A stretch of 14,667 nt of DNA. Origin: Actinomycetes bacterium. GTDB taxonomy: Bacteria; Actinomycetota; Acidimicrobiia; Acidimicrobiales; Palsa-688. The DNA lies in the NCBI GenBank assembly GCA_021816565.1, contig JAKAXN010000074.1, positions 1 to 14,667 on the forward strand, written 5' to 3'. The notes under the pieces were generated by a model. It worked only from the letters and a program-made list of their open reading frames with translations, searched no databases and was not told where the DNA came from. Below are positions 1 to 8,222 of the stretch, in pieces (the stretch's first letter is position 1; every line of letters starts with the position of its first letter). Made by a program: the position numbers and the translations under genes.

Positions 1-345
1 CACTTCCAGAGCCGGAGCTACGACACCGGTGAGGTGGCCCGCTTCTGCGTGCTCAACCTGGCGCCCGAGGCGCCGTGGCGCTGCCCCGACGACTGCCCCC
101 GCTACCACCCTGACATCATCGACGGGACCTTCGTGGTGGGCTCCTTGAACCGCCCGCCCGTGGAGACCGAGCCCGACGAGCCGGCCGAGGACGTGGCGGC
201 CATCCTGTCGGAAGCCAGCTCCATCGTGACCGCGGCCGGCCCGGAGATCGTGCGGGAGATCGAGCAGGAGCGCCAGTCCAAGAAGTGGTGGCAGGTATGG
301 AAGCGCCGGGGCGACGGTGACGGCTTCCGCCTGAGCAACCGCTGA
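1..345 (+). CDS. Conserved hypothetical protein, 3' end only
   Basis: The reading frame is open from base 1 (HFQSRSYDTG...) to a TGA at 343-345, so the gene starts upstream of the window; the first in-window start codon (GTG at 34) lies inside what looks like continuous coding sequence. The visible 114 residues hold a compact N-terminal part with three cysteines (FCVLN, then RCPDDCPRY) that could bind a metal or form a disulfide. An acidic Pro/Glu stretch (VETEPDEPAED) follows, then a predicted helix (AAILSEASSIVTAAGPEIVREIEQE) and a basic, Trp-rich C-terminus (KKWWQVWKRRG). No signal peptide or membrane segment is visible in this part. It ends 13 bp before the next candidate start on the same strand, so the two could be co-transcribed. 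I do not recognise the family and assign no function. Confidence 0.6.
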   Translation, partial: HFQSRSYDTGEVARFCVLNLAPEAPWRCPDDCPRYHPDIIDGTFVVGSLNRPPVETEPDEPAEDVAAILSEASSIVTAAGPEIVREIEQERQSKKWWQVWKRRGDGDGFRLSNR

Positions 346-358
346 CCCGGTCATCCCG

Positions 359-2953
359 TTGTCGCCTGCCCCGCCCCACCTGTCCGTGATCCGTCCCTCC
401 CGTACCGGATCGTGGCATTCGGGGCGTTCGCGCCCCGGCCCCGCCGGGCGTCGCGTGACCGCATGGGGCGCTCTGGCCGCAGCCGGGGTGCTGGTCTGCG
501 CGTCGTGCAGCGCCGGGCACGCCGCCCCCGGGCCCTCGGCAACCGGCTCCACCACCATCCCGGCCCCGACATCGACCACCGAAGCGGCCCCGCAGTTCGC
601 GCCCTCCCCCTTCGCCTGGGACCGTTCGGCCTCACCCGCCCTGGCTCTCGGCGGGGGTCAGGGGACGACCATCTCGGCCGTGATCGCGCCGGCCCTCAAC
701 CAGTCCTGGATGGCCTTCGGCACCCGCCTGTCAGCGGCCGGCACGCCGGTGGCCACCCAGTGGGTCTCCTCCGACGGCGTGAAATGGGCCTCGTCGACGG
801 TGAGCGGATCCCAGGCGGCCAGCTCGGCGGGGGCGGCGGCCCAGTACCGGGGAGCGACCGTCGTGGTGGGATCGGTCGGCCAGGGGGCCAACCAGCAGGC
901 GGCGGCGTGGGTGTCGCCGTCGCCCGGAGCCCCGTTCACCATGGCCTCGGTACCGAACACCGGCGGCCCCTCCGCCATGTCGCTGGTGGCCACCGGGGCC
1001 CTCGGGATGTTCGCCACCGGCACCGTGGACGGCCGCTTCGCCCTCTGGTCGTCGACCGACGGGCGGCGCTGGAGCGAGCAGCCGGAAGCCGAGAAGACCA
1101 TCACGTCGGCGCCCGGAGCCCGGGTGTGGGCTCTCCTGGCCGAGGGCGCCACCGTCTACGCGGCCGGATCCATCGGGGCCGGGGCGGCCCAGGCGGCGGC
1201 GGTGTGGGCCACCAGCGACGGCCTGCACTGGCACCAGGTCACCACCGCGGCCACCGCCTTTTCCGGACCCGGGAGCCGGGTGATCTACTCGCTGGCCCCG
1301 CTCGGCAACGGCCTGGTCGCCGGCGGGGCGGTCAACCGGGGCTCGGGATGGACCGCGGCGTCGTGGGTGTCGCCCGACGGGGCGAGCTGGAGCCCCCCTT
1401 CCACCGACTTCCCCGGGGCGCCGGCGGCCGGCACCCCCGGCGCCACCCTCTACGGCCCCTCGGGGGGGTCGGCCGTGCGCTCGGTGGCGGCCGTTCCCAC
1501 CTTCGCCGGCACCTCCGATCTGGTGGCCACCGGCGGGGGCCCGTTCGGCCAGGCGGCGTGGCGCTCCACCGACGGGCTGCACTGGACCCCGGTGGCGCTG
1601 CCCGGCAGCGACGCCTCGGCCACCGGGTGGCGGGCCACGGTCATAGCGGCCACGATCAACACCACTGTCATCGCCGACGGCGACCCGGGCCAGGCCCACC
1701 TGATCACCGAGACCGGGGCCGGCTGGACGGAGCCGTCAGCGGACCCGGCCACGTTCGGCCCGGTCCGTCCCACGGCCGTTCCGCTCTCGCTCCAGCCGTC
1801 CGGCGGGCAGCTCGTCATGACCGTCCGGGTGGTCACCGACCCTCAGGCCATCGGCACCCCGACGGTCACCCGGGCCACGCTGGCGTCCGCCAACGGCGTG
1901 GACTGGACCCCCGTCCCGGCCGGCACCGGGGCGCCGCCCAGCGTGCCCACGGGAGGAGCGCTCACCGTGGACACCCCCGCCGGCTGGGTGGCGGTGGGCG
2001 AACCGGCCTCCGGCCAGCCGGAGGGCTGGACCAGCCCCGACGGCCACAGCTGGTCGCCGCAGGGCCTGCTCGGGGGCGCCTCCTCCACCACCACGACCCC
2101 AGGGTCCGGCGGGGCCGGCACGACCCTGCCGGCCACCGTCAACGGGCTGTGCTCGGCGGCGCCGGCCGGACCGGCCACTCCGGCGACCGGCCCCACCAGC
2201 AGCACCCCCACCACCTCCACCACCACCCCGGCGGCCGACGGTCGCAGCGGCGTGGTGGCGGCGGTCGGTTCGATCCTGGCACCGGTACCGGCCGGGGCCG
2301 CTCCCACGGCCGTGCCGGGCCGGCAGGCCGCGGCCTGGGTGTCGATCGACGGGACCGGCTGGAAGCGGGCCACCGTGAGCCCCGCCCCGGCCCCCGGGGG
2401 GTTCGAGACCATCTCCGGTTGCGCCCGCACCGCCACCGGGCTGGTCGCCTGGGGATCGAGCACCACCCCCGCCGGCATTTCGGTCCCGGCCATCTGGAGA
2501 TCCTCCAGCGGAGCGGCGTGGAGCAGGGCGACGGTGTCGTCCTTCACCGCCGGCAGCCCGGCCCCCCTCACCGACCTGGCGGCCCACGGCCAGAACGAGC
2601 TGGCCGTGGCCGACCCCGACCCGGCCGGCGGCCCGGAACCCCTCGAGCCCACCCCGGTGGCCACCCCGGGGCCGGCCGCCAGCGCGGTGTCGGCGGCGGC
2701 GGTCGGCCCGGCGGCCACGCTGGACGACGGCCAGGTCGGGCTCTGGCTCTCCCCCGACGGCGGCGTCACCTGGAACGCCCTGGCCACGGCCACCCCGCCG
2801 TGGCTGGGCACCAGCGGATCGACGGTGGCGCTGGTGGCCTTCGCCGGCCAGACTCCGGTGCTGGCCGGCGAGGTCGACGGGCAGCTGGCCGTGTGGACCG
2901 GCGCCCTCCAGCCAGTCCCTGGCGGGAACCGCACGACTGCCACCACCGGCTGA
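359..2953 (+). CDS. Secreted Asp-box (BNR-like) beta-propeller, putative lipoprotein
   Basis: This 864-residue protein appears to be exported. An Arg-containing n-region (AGRRVTAWG, residues 29-37) precedes a hydrophobic stretch ending in VLVCASCSAG, whose Cys50 is a plausible though imperfect lipobox cysteine. A Thr/Ser/Pro-rich linker follows (residues 60-80). The rest is built from repeats with the pattern W-x-S-x-D-G-x-x-W, the Asp-box of sialidase-like propellers. Clear copies lie at about residues 137, 232, 285, 338, 403, 510, 559, 662, 715 and 798, with a degenerate one near 186. A second Thr/Ser/Pro-rich linker (about 571-625) splits the repeats into two groups. No sialidase catalytic Arg triad is evident, so glycosidase activity should not be assumed; binding or a structural role at the cell surface is equally likely. 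The start is uncertain: TTG at 359 gives this length, and GTG at 386 would also keep the signal sequence. No convincing ribosome site precedes either. Confidence 0.75.
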   Translation: MSPAPPHLSVIRPSRTGSWHSGRSRPGPAGRRVTAWGALAAAGVLVCASCSAGHAAPGPSATGSTTIPAPTSTTEAAPQFAPSPFAWDRSASPALALGGGQGTTISAVIAPALNQSWMAFGTRLSAAGTPVATQWVSSDGVKWASSTVSGSQAASSAGAAAQYRGATVVVGSVGQGANQQAAAWVSPSPGAPFTMASVPNTGGPSAMSLVATGALGMFATGTVDGRFALWSSTDGRRWSEQPEAEKTITSAPGARVWALLAEGATVYAAGSIGAGAAQAAAVWATSDGLHWHQVTTAATAFSGPGSRVIYSLAPLGNGLVAGGAVNRGSGWTAASWVSPDGASWSPPSTDFPGAPAAGTPGATLYGPSGGSAVRSVAAVPTFAGTSDLVATGGGPFGQAAWRSTDGLHWTPVALPGSDASATGWRATVIAATINTTVIADGDPGQAHLITETGAGWTEPSADPATFGPVRPTAVPLSLQPSGGQLVMTVRVVTDPQAIGTPTVTRATLASANGVDWTPVPAGTGAPPSVPTGGALTVDTPAGWVAVGEPASGQPEGWTSPDGHSWSPQGLLGGASSTTTTPGSGGAGTTLPATVNGLCSAAPAGPATPATGPTSSTPTTSTTTPAADGRSGVVAAVGSILAPVPAGAAPTAVPGRQAAAWVSIDGTGWKRATVSPAPAPGGFETISGCARTATGLVAWGSSTTPAGISVPAIWRSSSGAAWSRATVSSFTAGSPAPLTDLAAHGQNELAVADPDPAGGPEPLEPTPVATPGPAASAVSAAAVGPAATLDDGQVGLWLSPDGGVTWNALATATPPWLGTSGSTVALVAFAGQTPVLAGEVDGQLAVWTGALQPVPGGNRTTATTG

Positions 2954-2960
2954 ACGGGGC

Positions 2961-2981
2961 GGCCGGGTCGTCCGTCCGGCC
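2961..2981. terminator. Weak hairpin between convergent genes
   Basis: The 41-bp gap between the propeller gene (+) and the ABC exporter gene (-) contains GGCCGGG (2961-2967) and TCCGGCC (2975-2981). They form a six-base-pair stem plus one G-U pair around a 7-nt loop. Its position between convergent stop codons suggests a two-way terminator. There is no T-tract, and in DNA this GC-rich short inverted repeats arise easily by chance. Confidence 0.35.
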
Positions 2982-2994
2982 GGTGGTCGGGCCC

Positions 2995-5900
2995 TCAGCC
3001 GACGGCGGCGGTGCTGTCGGGGACGGCCACGCCGCTGTCGGCGAAGGCCCGCCACATGGCGGCGTAGCGCCCGTTGCGCTCGATCAGCTCCTCGTGGGTG
3101 CCGTCCTCGGCCACTGCCCCGCCGTCGAGCACGACTATCCGGTCGGCCGAGCGGGCCGTCTGGAGGCGGTGGGCGATCAGCACCGTGGTCCGACCGGAAG
3201 CCAGCAGGCCCATGGCCTGCGAGACCCGGGCCTCGGTGGCCAGGTCCAGGTTGGACGTGGCCTCATCGAGCAGGAGGATGGACGGGTCGACCAGCTGGGC
3301 CCGGGCCAGGGCGATCAGCTGGCGCTGGCCGACCGACAGTGACCGGCCCCTCTCGGTCACCCGGTGCAGGTAGCCGCCGGACAGCCCGGCGATCACCTCG
3401 TGGGCCCCCACCGCCCGGGCCGCCGCCTCCACCTCCGCGTCGGTGGCTCCGGGCCGGCCGTAGGCGATGTTGTCGCGGATGGTGCCGGAGAAGAGGTGGG
3501 CTTCCTGGGGCACGTATCCCAGCCGGTTGCGGTAGGCGGTGAGATCGAAGCGGCGCAGGTCCGTGCCGTCCACGCAGACGGTCCCGGCGGTGGGGTCGTA
3601 GAAGCGGGTCAGCAGCTTGACCACCGTGGACTTGCCGGCGCCGGTCTCGCCGACCAGGGCCACGGTCTGGCCCTTCGGGATGGACAGGTCCAGGTGGCGC
3701 AGCGCCGTCCGGGCCGTCCCGGTCGAGGGGTAGGCGAAAGAAACGTCGCGGAAGTCGATCCGGCCCTCCACCGGCCCGGGGTGGAGCGGATCGGCCGGCC
3801 GGTCGAGCAGGGACGGGGTGGCCATCAGCGAGTTGATCTGGGCCATCGACGCACCGGCCTGCTGGTAGGAGTCGAACGTCTGGGACAGCTGCTGTATGGG
3901 CCCGAAGAACAGGTCCAGGAACAGCAGGAACCCCACCAGCTCGCCGGTGCTGAGCGAGTGGTCCGCGATGAGCGCCGAGCCGACGCCGAGGACGAGCACT
4001 GCGGCCACGTCGGCCAGGAACTCCACGAACGGGAAGTAGGTGGCGACCAGGCGCTGCGCCGCCAGCCTGGCGTCGAGGTACCCGCCGGCCAGCCGGCGGA
4101 AGTCCCGCTGGTTGCGGTTCTGCCGGCCGAACGCCTGGGACTCCCGGACCCCCGACAGGCTCTCCTGCATGCTGGCGTTGACCACCGCGATCCGCTCCCG
4201 GGCCCGTTCGTAAGCCCGGGCGGACAGCCTCCGGTAGGCCACCGTGGCCACCGCCAGTGGCAGCACCACCGACAGGGCCACCAGCCCCAGCTCCACGTTC
4301 CACACCAGCATGGCCACCGCCACGCCGGCGATGGTGAACAGGGCGACCACGGCGCTGATCAACCCGGTCTGGAGAAGGTTGGACAGAGCGTCCACGTCGG
4401 TCGTCATGCGGGTCATGATCCGCCCGCCCATCTCCCGCTCGTAGAAGTCGATGGACAGCCGCTGCAGGTGGGACCAGATGCGCACCCGTAGGGCGAACAG
4501 CAGCCGCTCCGCGGTCCGGCCGGTCACCAGCACCTGCGCCACCGAGTCGGCCCAGTCGGCCAGCACCACGCCGAGGAATATCAGCGACGTCCACCACAGG
4601 GTCTGCTCCGACCGCCGGCCCACGCCACTGTCGAGCCCGTGACGGATGAGCAGGGGTCCGGCCAGGTTGGCCAGCGAGTCGAGGATCACCAGGCCCAGCC
4701 CGGCGGCCAGGGCCCACCGGTACGGCGCCACGAAGCGGCGGAGGCTGAACGCCCCATCCGGAGCCGCCTCGGCCTCCACGTCGACCTGCGGGTCGTCATC
4801 GGCCGGCTCCAGGGCGGCCACCCGTTCGAGCAGTTCCGGGGTGGGCCCGATGGCCCCCATCCAACCGTGTCCGCCGCCACCGCCCATGCCCGGCCCCGGG
4901 CCAGCCGTCGGCGCCGAGGACGCCGCCACGGCCGCCGGGTCGGACCGCTCGTAGGGCCACAGCCCGGGGGTCACCCCGTCCACCGGCTCGGCGGCGACCG
5001 GCGCCGCGGCGAGGCCTTCGGCGTCGTCTCCGGGGCCACCCACCAGCCGGCGGTAGGCGTCGCAGCGCTCCATCAACTCCCGGTGGGTGCCCTGGTCGAG
5101 GACCCGGCCCCGCTCCACGACGGCGATCCGGTCGGCCAGGCGCAGGGTGGAGCGGCGGTGGGCCACGAGGAGGGTGGTCCGCCCCTGCATCACCTTGCGG
5201 AGGGTGGCCTGGATGTCGGCCTCCACCTTGGCATCGACGGCGCTGGTGGCGTCGTCGAGGACGAGGATCTGCGGGTCGCTGAGCAGCGCCCGGGCCAGGG
5301 CGATCCTTTGGCGCTGGCCCCCGGAGAGGGTGAGCCCCCGCTCACCGACCGCGGTGTCGTAGCCGTCGGGCAGGCCGGAGATGAAGCGGTGGGCCTCCGC
5401 GGCCCGGGCCGCCGCCTCCACCTCGGAATCGGTGGCGTCGGGGCGGGCGTAGGCGATGTTGGCCCGGACCGTGTCGGAGAAGAGGAAGCTCTCCTCGAAG
5501 ACCACCCCGATCCGGCTGCGTAGCGAGGCGAGCGTCAGGTCCCGGACGTCGGTGCCGTCGACGCTCACCGAGCCGGCCTGGACGTCGTAGAAGCGGGGCA
5601 GCAGCAGCGCCACCGTGGACTTGCCCGAACCGGAGGCGCCGACCAGCGCCACTGTCTCTCCCGGTCGCACGGTGAGGTCGAACCCGTCGAGCACCGGCGA
5701 GCCGGACAGGTAGCCGAAGCGCACACCGGAGAAGCGCAGCTCCCCCGGGCCGGCCCCGACGGTGCGGGCGTCGGGTCTCTCGGTGACCACGGGGGTCGAG
5801 GCCAGGAGGTCGAGGACCCTCTCGGCCCCGGCCCGGGCCTGCTGGCCCACGATCAGCAGGCCGGCCAGCATGCGGGCCGGACTGGCCAGCTGCAGCAGAT

Positions 5901-6765
5901 AGGTGGCGAAGGCCAGGAACGTGCCGATGGTGATGCGCCCGTTCAGGGCCATCCAGCCGCCGAGGGCCAGCACGCCGACCTCGCCGAGGACCGGGAGCCC
6001 CTGCAGGACCGGCTGGTAGCGGGCCTGGTAGCGCACGGCCCGCATCCGGGAGGAGAACAGGGCCCCGGCCCGCTCGATGAGCCGGTCCAGTTCCCGTTCC
6101 TCCTGGCCGAAGCCCTTGACCACCCGCACGCCGGTGACGGCTTCTTCCACGACCACCGCCACCTCGCCCTCCTTCTGCTGGGCGTCCCAGTTGGCCGGGA
6201 ACGTCCGCTCCCGCATCCGGTAGGCGGTCACGACGAGGGCGGGCACGACGGCCAGGGATATGAGCGCCAGCAGCGGCGAGTACACGAACATGATGACCAG
6301 CGAGGCCACCAGCAGCAGGACGTTGCCCGTCATCATGGGCAAGAAGGCCAGGAGGGCCTGGAGCAGCCCCACGTCGGAGTTGGCCCTCGACACGAGCTGT
6401 CCGGTCTGCAACTCGTCATGGCGGGCCGAGTCGAGCCGCTGCAGCTGGTCGTAGATGGCGTTGCGCAGGTCGTACTGGACATCCAGGCTGACCCGGCCGC
6501 CGACGAAGCGCCTGACGTGCGAGAAGGCGAAGGTGGCCACGGCGAAGACACCGAGCACGCCCAGCCAGAGCGCCAACGGCTGCTGGTGGGCGATTATCAC
6601 CCGGTCGATGATCTGGCGCTCGACCGCCGGCACGGCGGCGGCGATGGCACTGCCGGCCAGGGCCGAGCCGAAGGCCAGGATGACGTTGCGCCGGTGGGGT
6701 CGCAGCCACGGCATCAGCCGGCGGATCCAGCCCGGCTGGCGGGCCCCCTGGTGTCGGAAGATCAC
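2995..6765 (-). CDS. Full-length fused ABC exporter (TMD-NBD-TMD-NBD)
   Basis: A 1256-residue type IV (MsbA/ABCB-like) exporter with both halves in one chain; substrate unknown. Half 1 has a membrane domain at about residues 25-310 and NBD1 at 343-575. NBD1 shows Walker A GASGSGKST (376-384), Glu424 at the usual Q-loop Gln position, signature LSGGQ (480-484), Walker B LVLDD with Asp505 at the catalytic-Glu position, and H-loop His536. A low-complexity Gly/Pro/acidic linker (about 576-672) joins half 2, with a membrane domain at 680-970 and NBD2 at 1002-1240. NBD2 has Walker A GETGAGKST (1039-1047), Gln1087, signature LSVGQ (1143-1147), Walker B LLLDE with Glu1168, and His1199. Site 1 is therefore degenerate and site 2 canonical, as in heterodimeric exporters such as TM287/288 and BmrCD. 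In bacteria the two halves are more often separate genes. The start is GTG, 9 bp after the RNase HII stop, so it is probably last in the rpiB operon; no strong ribosome site is visible. Confidence 0.93.
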   Translation of the reverse strand: MIFRHQGARQPGWIRRLMPWLRPHRRNVILAFGSALAGSAIAAAVPAVERQIIDRVIIAHQQPLALWLGVLGVFAVATFAFSHVRRFVGGRVSLDVQYDLRNAIYDQLQRLDSARHDELQTGQLVSRANSDVGLLQALLAFLPMMTGNVLLLVASLVIMFVYSPLLALISLAVVPALVVTAYRMRERTFPANWDAQQKEGEVAVVVEEAVTGVRVVKGFGQEERELDRLIERAGALFSSRMRAVRYQARYQPVLQGLPVLGEVGVLALGGWMALNGRITIGTFLAFATYLLQLASPARMLAGLLIVGQQARAGAERVLDLLASTPVVTERPDARTVGAGPGELRFSGVRFGYLSGSPVLDGFDLTVRPGETVALVGASGSGKSTVALLLPRFYDVQAGSVSVDGTDVRDLTLASLRSRIGVVFEESFLFSDTVRANIAYARPDATDSEVEAAARAAEAHRFISGLPDGYDTAVGERGLTLSGGQRQRIALARALLSDPQILVLDDATSAVDAKVEADIQATLRKVMQGRTTLLVAHRRSTLRLADRIAVVERGRVLDQGTHRELMERCDAYRRLVGGPGDDAEGLAAAPVAAEPVDGVTPGLWPYERSDPAAVAASSAPTAGPGPGMGGGGGHGWMGAIGPTPELLERVAALEPADDDPQVDVEAEAAPDGAFSLRRFVAPYRWALAAGLGLVILDSLANLAGPLLIRHGLDSGVGRRSEQTLWWTSLIFLGVVLADWADSVAQVLVTGRTAERLLFALRVRIWSHLQRLSIDFYEREMGGRIMTRMTTDVDALSNLLQTGLISAVVALFTIAGVAVAMLVWNVELGLVALSVVLPLAVATVAYRRLSARAYERARERIAVVNASMQESLSGVRESQAFGRQNRNQRDFRRLAGGYLDARLAAQRLVATYFPFVEFLADVAAVLVLGVGSALIADHSLSTGELVGFLLFLDLFFGPIQQLSQTFDSYQQAGASMAQINSLMATPSLLDRPADPLHPGPVEGRIDFRDVSFAYPSTGTARTALRHLDLSIPKGQTVALVGETGAGKSTVVKLLTRFYDPTAGTVCVDGTDLRRFDLTAYRNRLGYVPQEAHLFSGTIRDNIAYGRPGATDAEVEAAARAVGAHEVIAGLSGGYLHRVTERGRSLSVGQRQLIALARAQLVDPSILLLDEATSNLDLATEARVSQAMGLLASGRTTVLIAHRLQTARSADRIVVLDGGAVAEDGTHEELIERNGRYAAMWRAFADSGVAVPDSTAAVG

Positions 6766-6774
6766 TGAGTCATG

Positions 6775-7485
6775 CTAAGGAACTTCGGGGGGAAAAAGGG
6801 CGGCCTGTTCGCATGAATCACCCGCGACCAGCCAGGGCCGGGGGGCGCAGCGGGAGCCGGGGTTGCCCCAGGCCAGGTTCTCCATGAACACCCACGTGCG
6901 GCGGTGGATGGCCGACGGCCCGTAGGCCTGCAGGGCCATCTTGTGGCGGGGGCACGGGTATCCCTTGTTCGCTTCGAACTCGTAGGCCGGGTACTGCGCC
7001 GCCTCGGTCCGCATGAGCCGGTCCCGGGTGACCTTGGCCAGGATCGAGGCCGCCGCTATCGACAGGCAGGTGGCGTCCCCCTTGACGATCCTGGTGGTGC
7101 AGCCGAGGCCGACGAAGTCCCAGTTGCCGTCCACGAGGACCCGGTCGGGGGTGAGCCCGAGCCCGTCGATGGCCCGGCGGGCGGCCCGGCGCTGGGCTTC
7201 GGCCATGCCCACGGTGTCGCACTCGTCCTGGGTGGCGGCCCCGACGGCCCACGCCGTGCACCACGATGCCACCCGGTCGAACAGCCTCTCCCGCTCCGAC
7301 TCGCTCAGCATCTTGGAATCGCGCACCCCGTAGACCCGCCGGTCGAGGGGCAGCACCGCCGCCCCGACCATGATCGGTCCGGCCCAGGCTCCCCGGCCCA
7401 CCTCGTCCACTCCGACGATGACCCGGTGGCCCTGGTCCAGCAGGGACTTCTCCACCGCCCGGGACGGGGCCCGGCGGGCGCTCAA
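6775..7485 (-). CDS. rnhB: Ribonuclease HII
   Basis: This enzyme cleaves the RNA strand of RNA-DNA hybrids, including single ribonucleotides misincorporated in the chromosome, using two metal ions. From the TTG at 7485 the protein has 236 residues, normal for the family. The sequence shows the DEVGRG motif (Asp27, Glu28), the DSK element (56-58), VLVDG (Asp119), and the SIAAASILAKVTRD block with Asp155, giving all four catalytic acids. The C-terminal extension (ending EQAALFPPEVP) contains a motif resembling a beta-clamp-binding peptide, which is my inference. The frame is open further upstream to 7635, but that part overlaps the reductase gene and looks non-coding. The TTG at 7485 sits eight bases after GGAGG (7498-7494) and overlaps the reductase stop as TTGA, so coupled translation is likely. 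GTG at 7455 is an alternative start with a poor ribosome site. Confidence 0.93.
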   Translation of the reverse strand: MSARRAPSRAVEKSLLDQGHRVIVGVDEVGRGAWAGPIMVGAAVLPLDRRVYGVRDSKMLSESERERLFDRVASWCTAWAVGAATQDECDTVGMAEAQRRAARRAIDGLGLTPDRVLVDGNWDFVGLGCTTRIVKGDATCLSIAAASILAKVTRDRLMRTEAAQYPAYEFEANKGYPCPRHKMALQAYGPSAIHRRTWVFMENLAWGNPGSRCAPRPWLVAGDSCEQAALFPPEVP

Positions 7486-8222
7486 GGAGCGGGCCTCCGG
7501 AGCCGGTACCGGGCCAGCAGCATGCTGTCGGCCTCGAGCAGCCCGACCAGGTCGAACGGGGCGGCGCCGGGCAGCGGATGATCCCCGAAGAGCCTCCGAC
7601 CCCCTCCCACCACCAGGGGCGAGATGGTGAGGCACAGCTCGTCGACCAGCCCGGCGGACAGCAGGCTGCGGGCCAGGGCCGGGCCTCCCTCGCAGAGGAT
7701 CCGCCCCAGGCCCCGGCGGCGCAGTTCGCCCACCGCCGAGGCCACGTCCACCTCGGAGGGACCGCAGGCGACCAGCTCCGCCACCTCGGCCAGGTCCGGG
7801 CGCGCCGCCACCACATCGGCGGTGGTGAGCACCACCACCGGGGTTCCGCCGCTGAAGAGCCGGCTGTGGGGGTCCAGGTCGCCCCGGCGGGTGACCACGG
7901 CCAAGGTCGGGCGGGGCGCCTGGCCCCGGACGGCCCGCCGCTCCACCAGCTCGGGACCGGCCGCAACCGGGCCGTAGTCCTCGGCCCGCACCGTCCCGGC
8001 GCCGACCAGGACGACATCGGCTACGGCCCGCATGGCCGAGAAGACCCGGCGGTCGGCCGGCCCGCCCAGGGGGCCGCTGCGCCCCTCGATGTCCACCGCC
8101 GCGTCGAGCGAGGCGATGAAGTTGATCCGCAGGTGGGCCGCCCGGTCGGGCAGGTAGAGCTGCTCGAGCTCCTCACGCCCGGGCAGCTCCCGCCGGTCCG
8201 GGATGACCTGGGTGATGCTCAC
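7482..8222 (-). CDS. RibD C-terminal-domain reductase (pyrimidine reductase family)
   Basis: This 246-residue protein consists of a RibD C-terminal/dihydrofolate-reductase-like NADPH-binding domain with no deaminase domain in front. Recognisable blocks are INFIASLDAAV (33-43), GAGTVRAEDYGP (74-85), ILCEGGPALARSLL (175-188) and DELCLTISPLVVGGG (194-208). The overall pattern resembles M. tuberculosis Rv2671, a RibD-like protein reported to act as a dihydrofolate reductase rather than in riboflavin synthesis; that is recalled knowledge and was not checked here. The substrate could therefore be a pterin, a pyrimidine of the riboflavin route, or something else. The GTG start at 8222 overlaps the stop of the RpiB-like gene by four bases (GTGA). 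The stop overlaps the rnhB start (TTGA). This is the second gene of a tightly packed operon. Confidence 0.87.
   Translation of the reverse strand: MSITQVIPDRRELPGREELEQLYLPDRAAHLRINFIASLDAAVDIEGRSGPLGGPADRRVFSAMRAVADVVLVGAGTVRAEDYGPVAAGPELVERRAVRGQAPRPTLAVVTRRGDLDPHSRLFSGGTPVVVLTTADVVAARPDLAEVAELVACGPSEVDVASAVGELRRRGLGRILCEGGPALARSLLSAGLVDELCLTISPLVVGGGRRLFGDHPLPGAAPFDLVGLLEADSMLLARYRLRRPAP
7494..7498 (-). promoter_or_regulatory. Ribosome binding site that fixes the rnhB TTG start
   Basis: GGAGG on the minus strand lies eight bases before TTG at 7485, within the end of the upstream reductase gene. The next candidate start, GTG at 7455, has no such site, so this supports the rarer TTG start. 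Confidence 0.6.

Noticed and set aside
412..3342. 976-codon open frame overlapping the propeller gene and the end of the exporter gene
   Set aside because: Its translation is Arg/Gly/Pro/His-rich low-complexity sequence without domains, typical of an out-of-frame reading of GC-rich coding DNA. It crosses the end of a well-supported gene on the other strand.
7486..7635. N-terminal extension of rnhB upstream of the TTG
   Set aside because: The extra 50 residues are Arg/Ala/Pro-rich and overlap the conserved C-terminus of the reductase; a ribosome site favours TTG at 7485.
6818..8017. 399-codon minus-strand frame spanning rnhB and the reductase
   Set aside because: It lies in a different frame over two well-identified genes and has no domain similarity.
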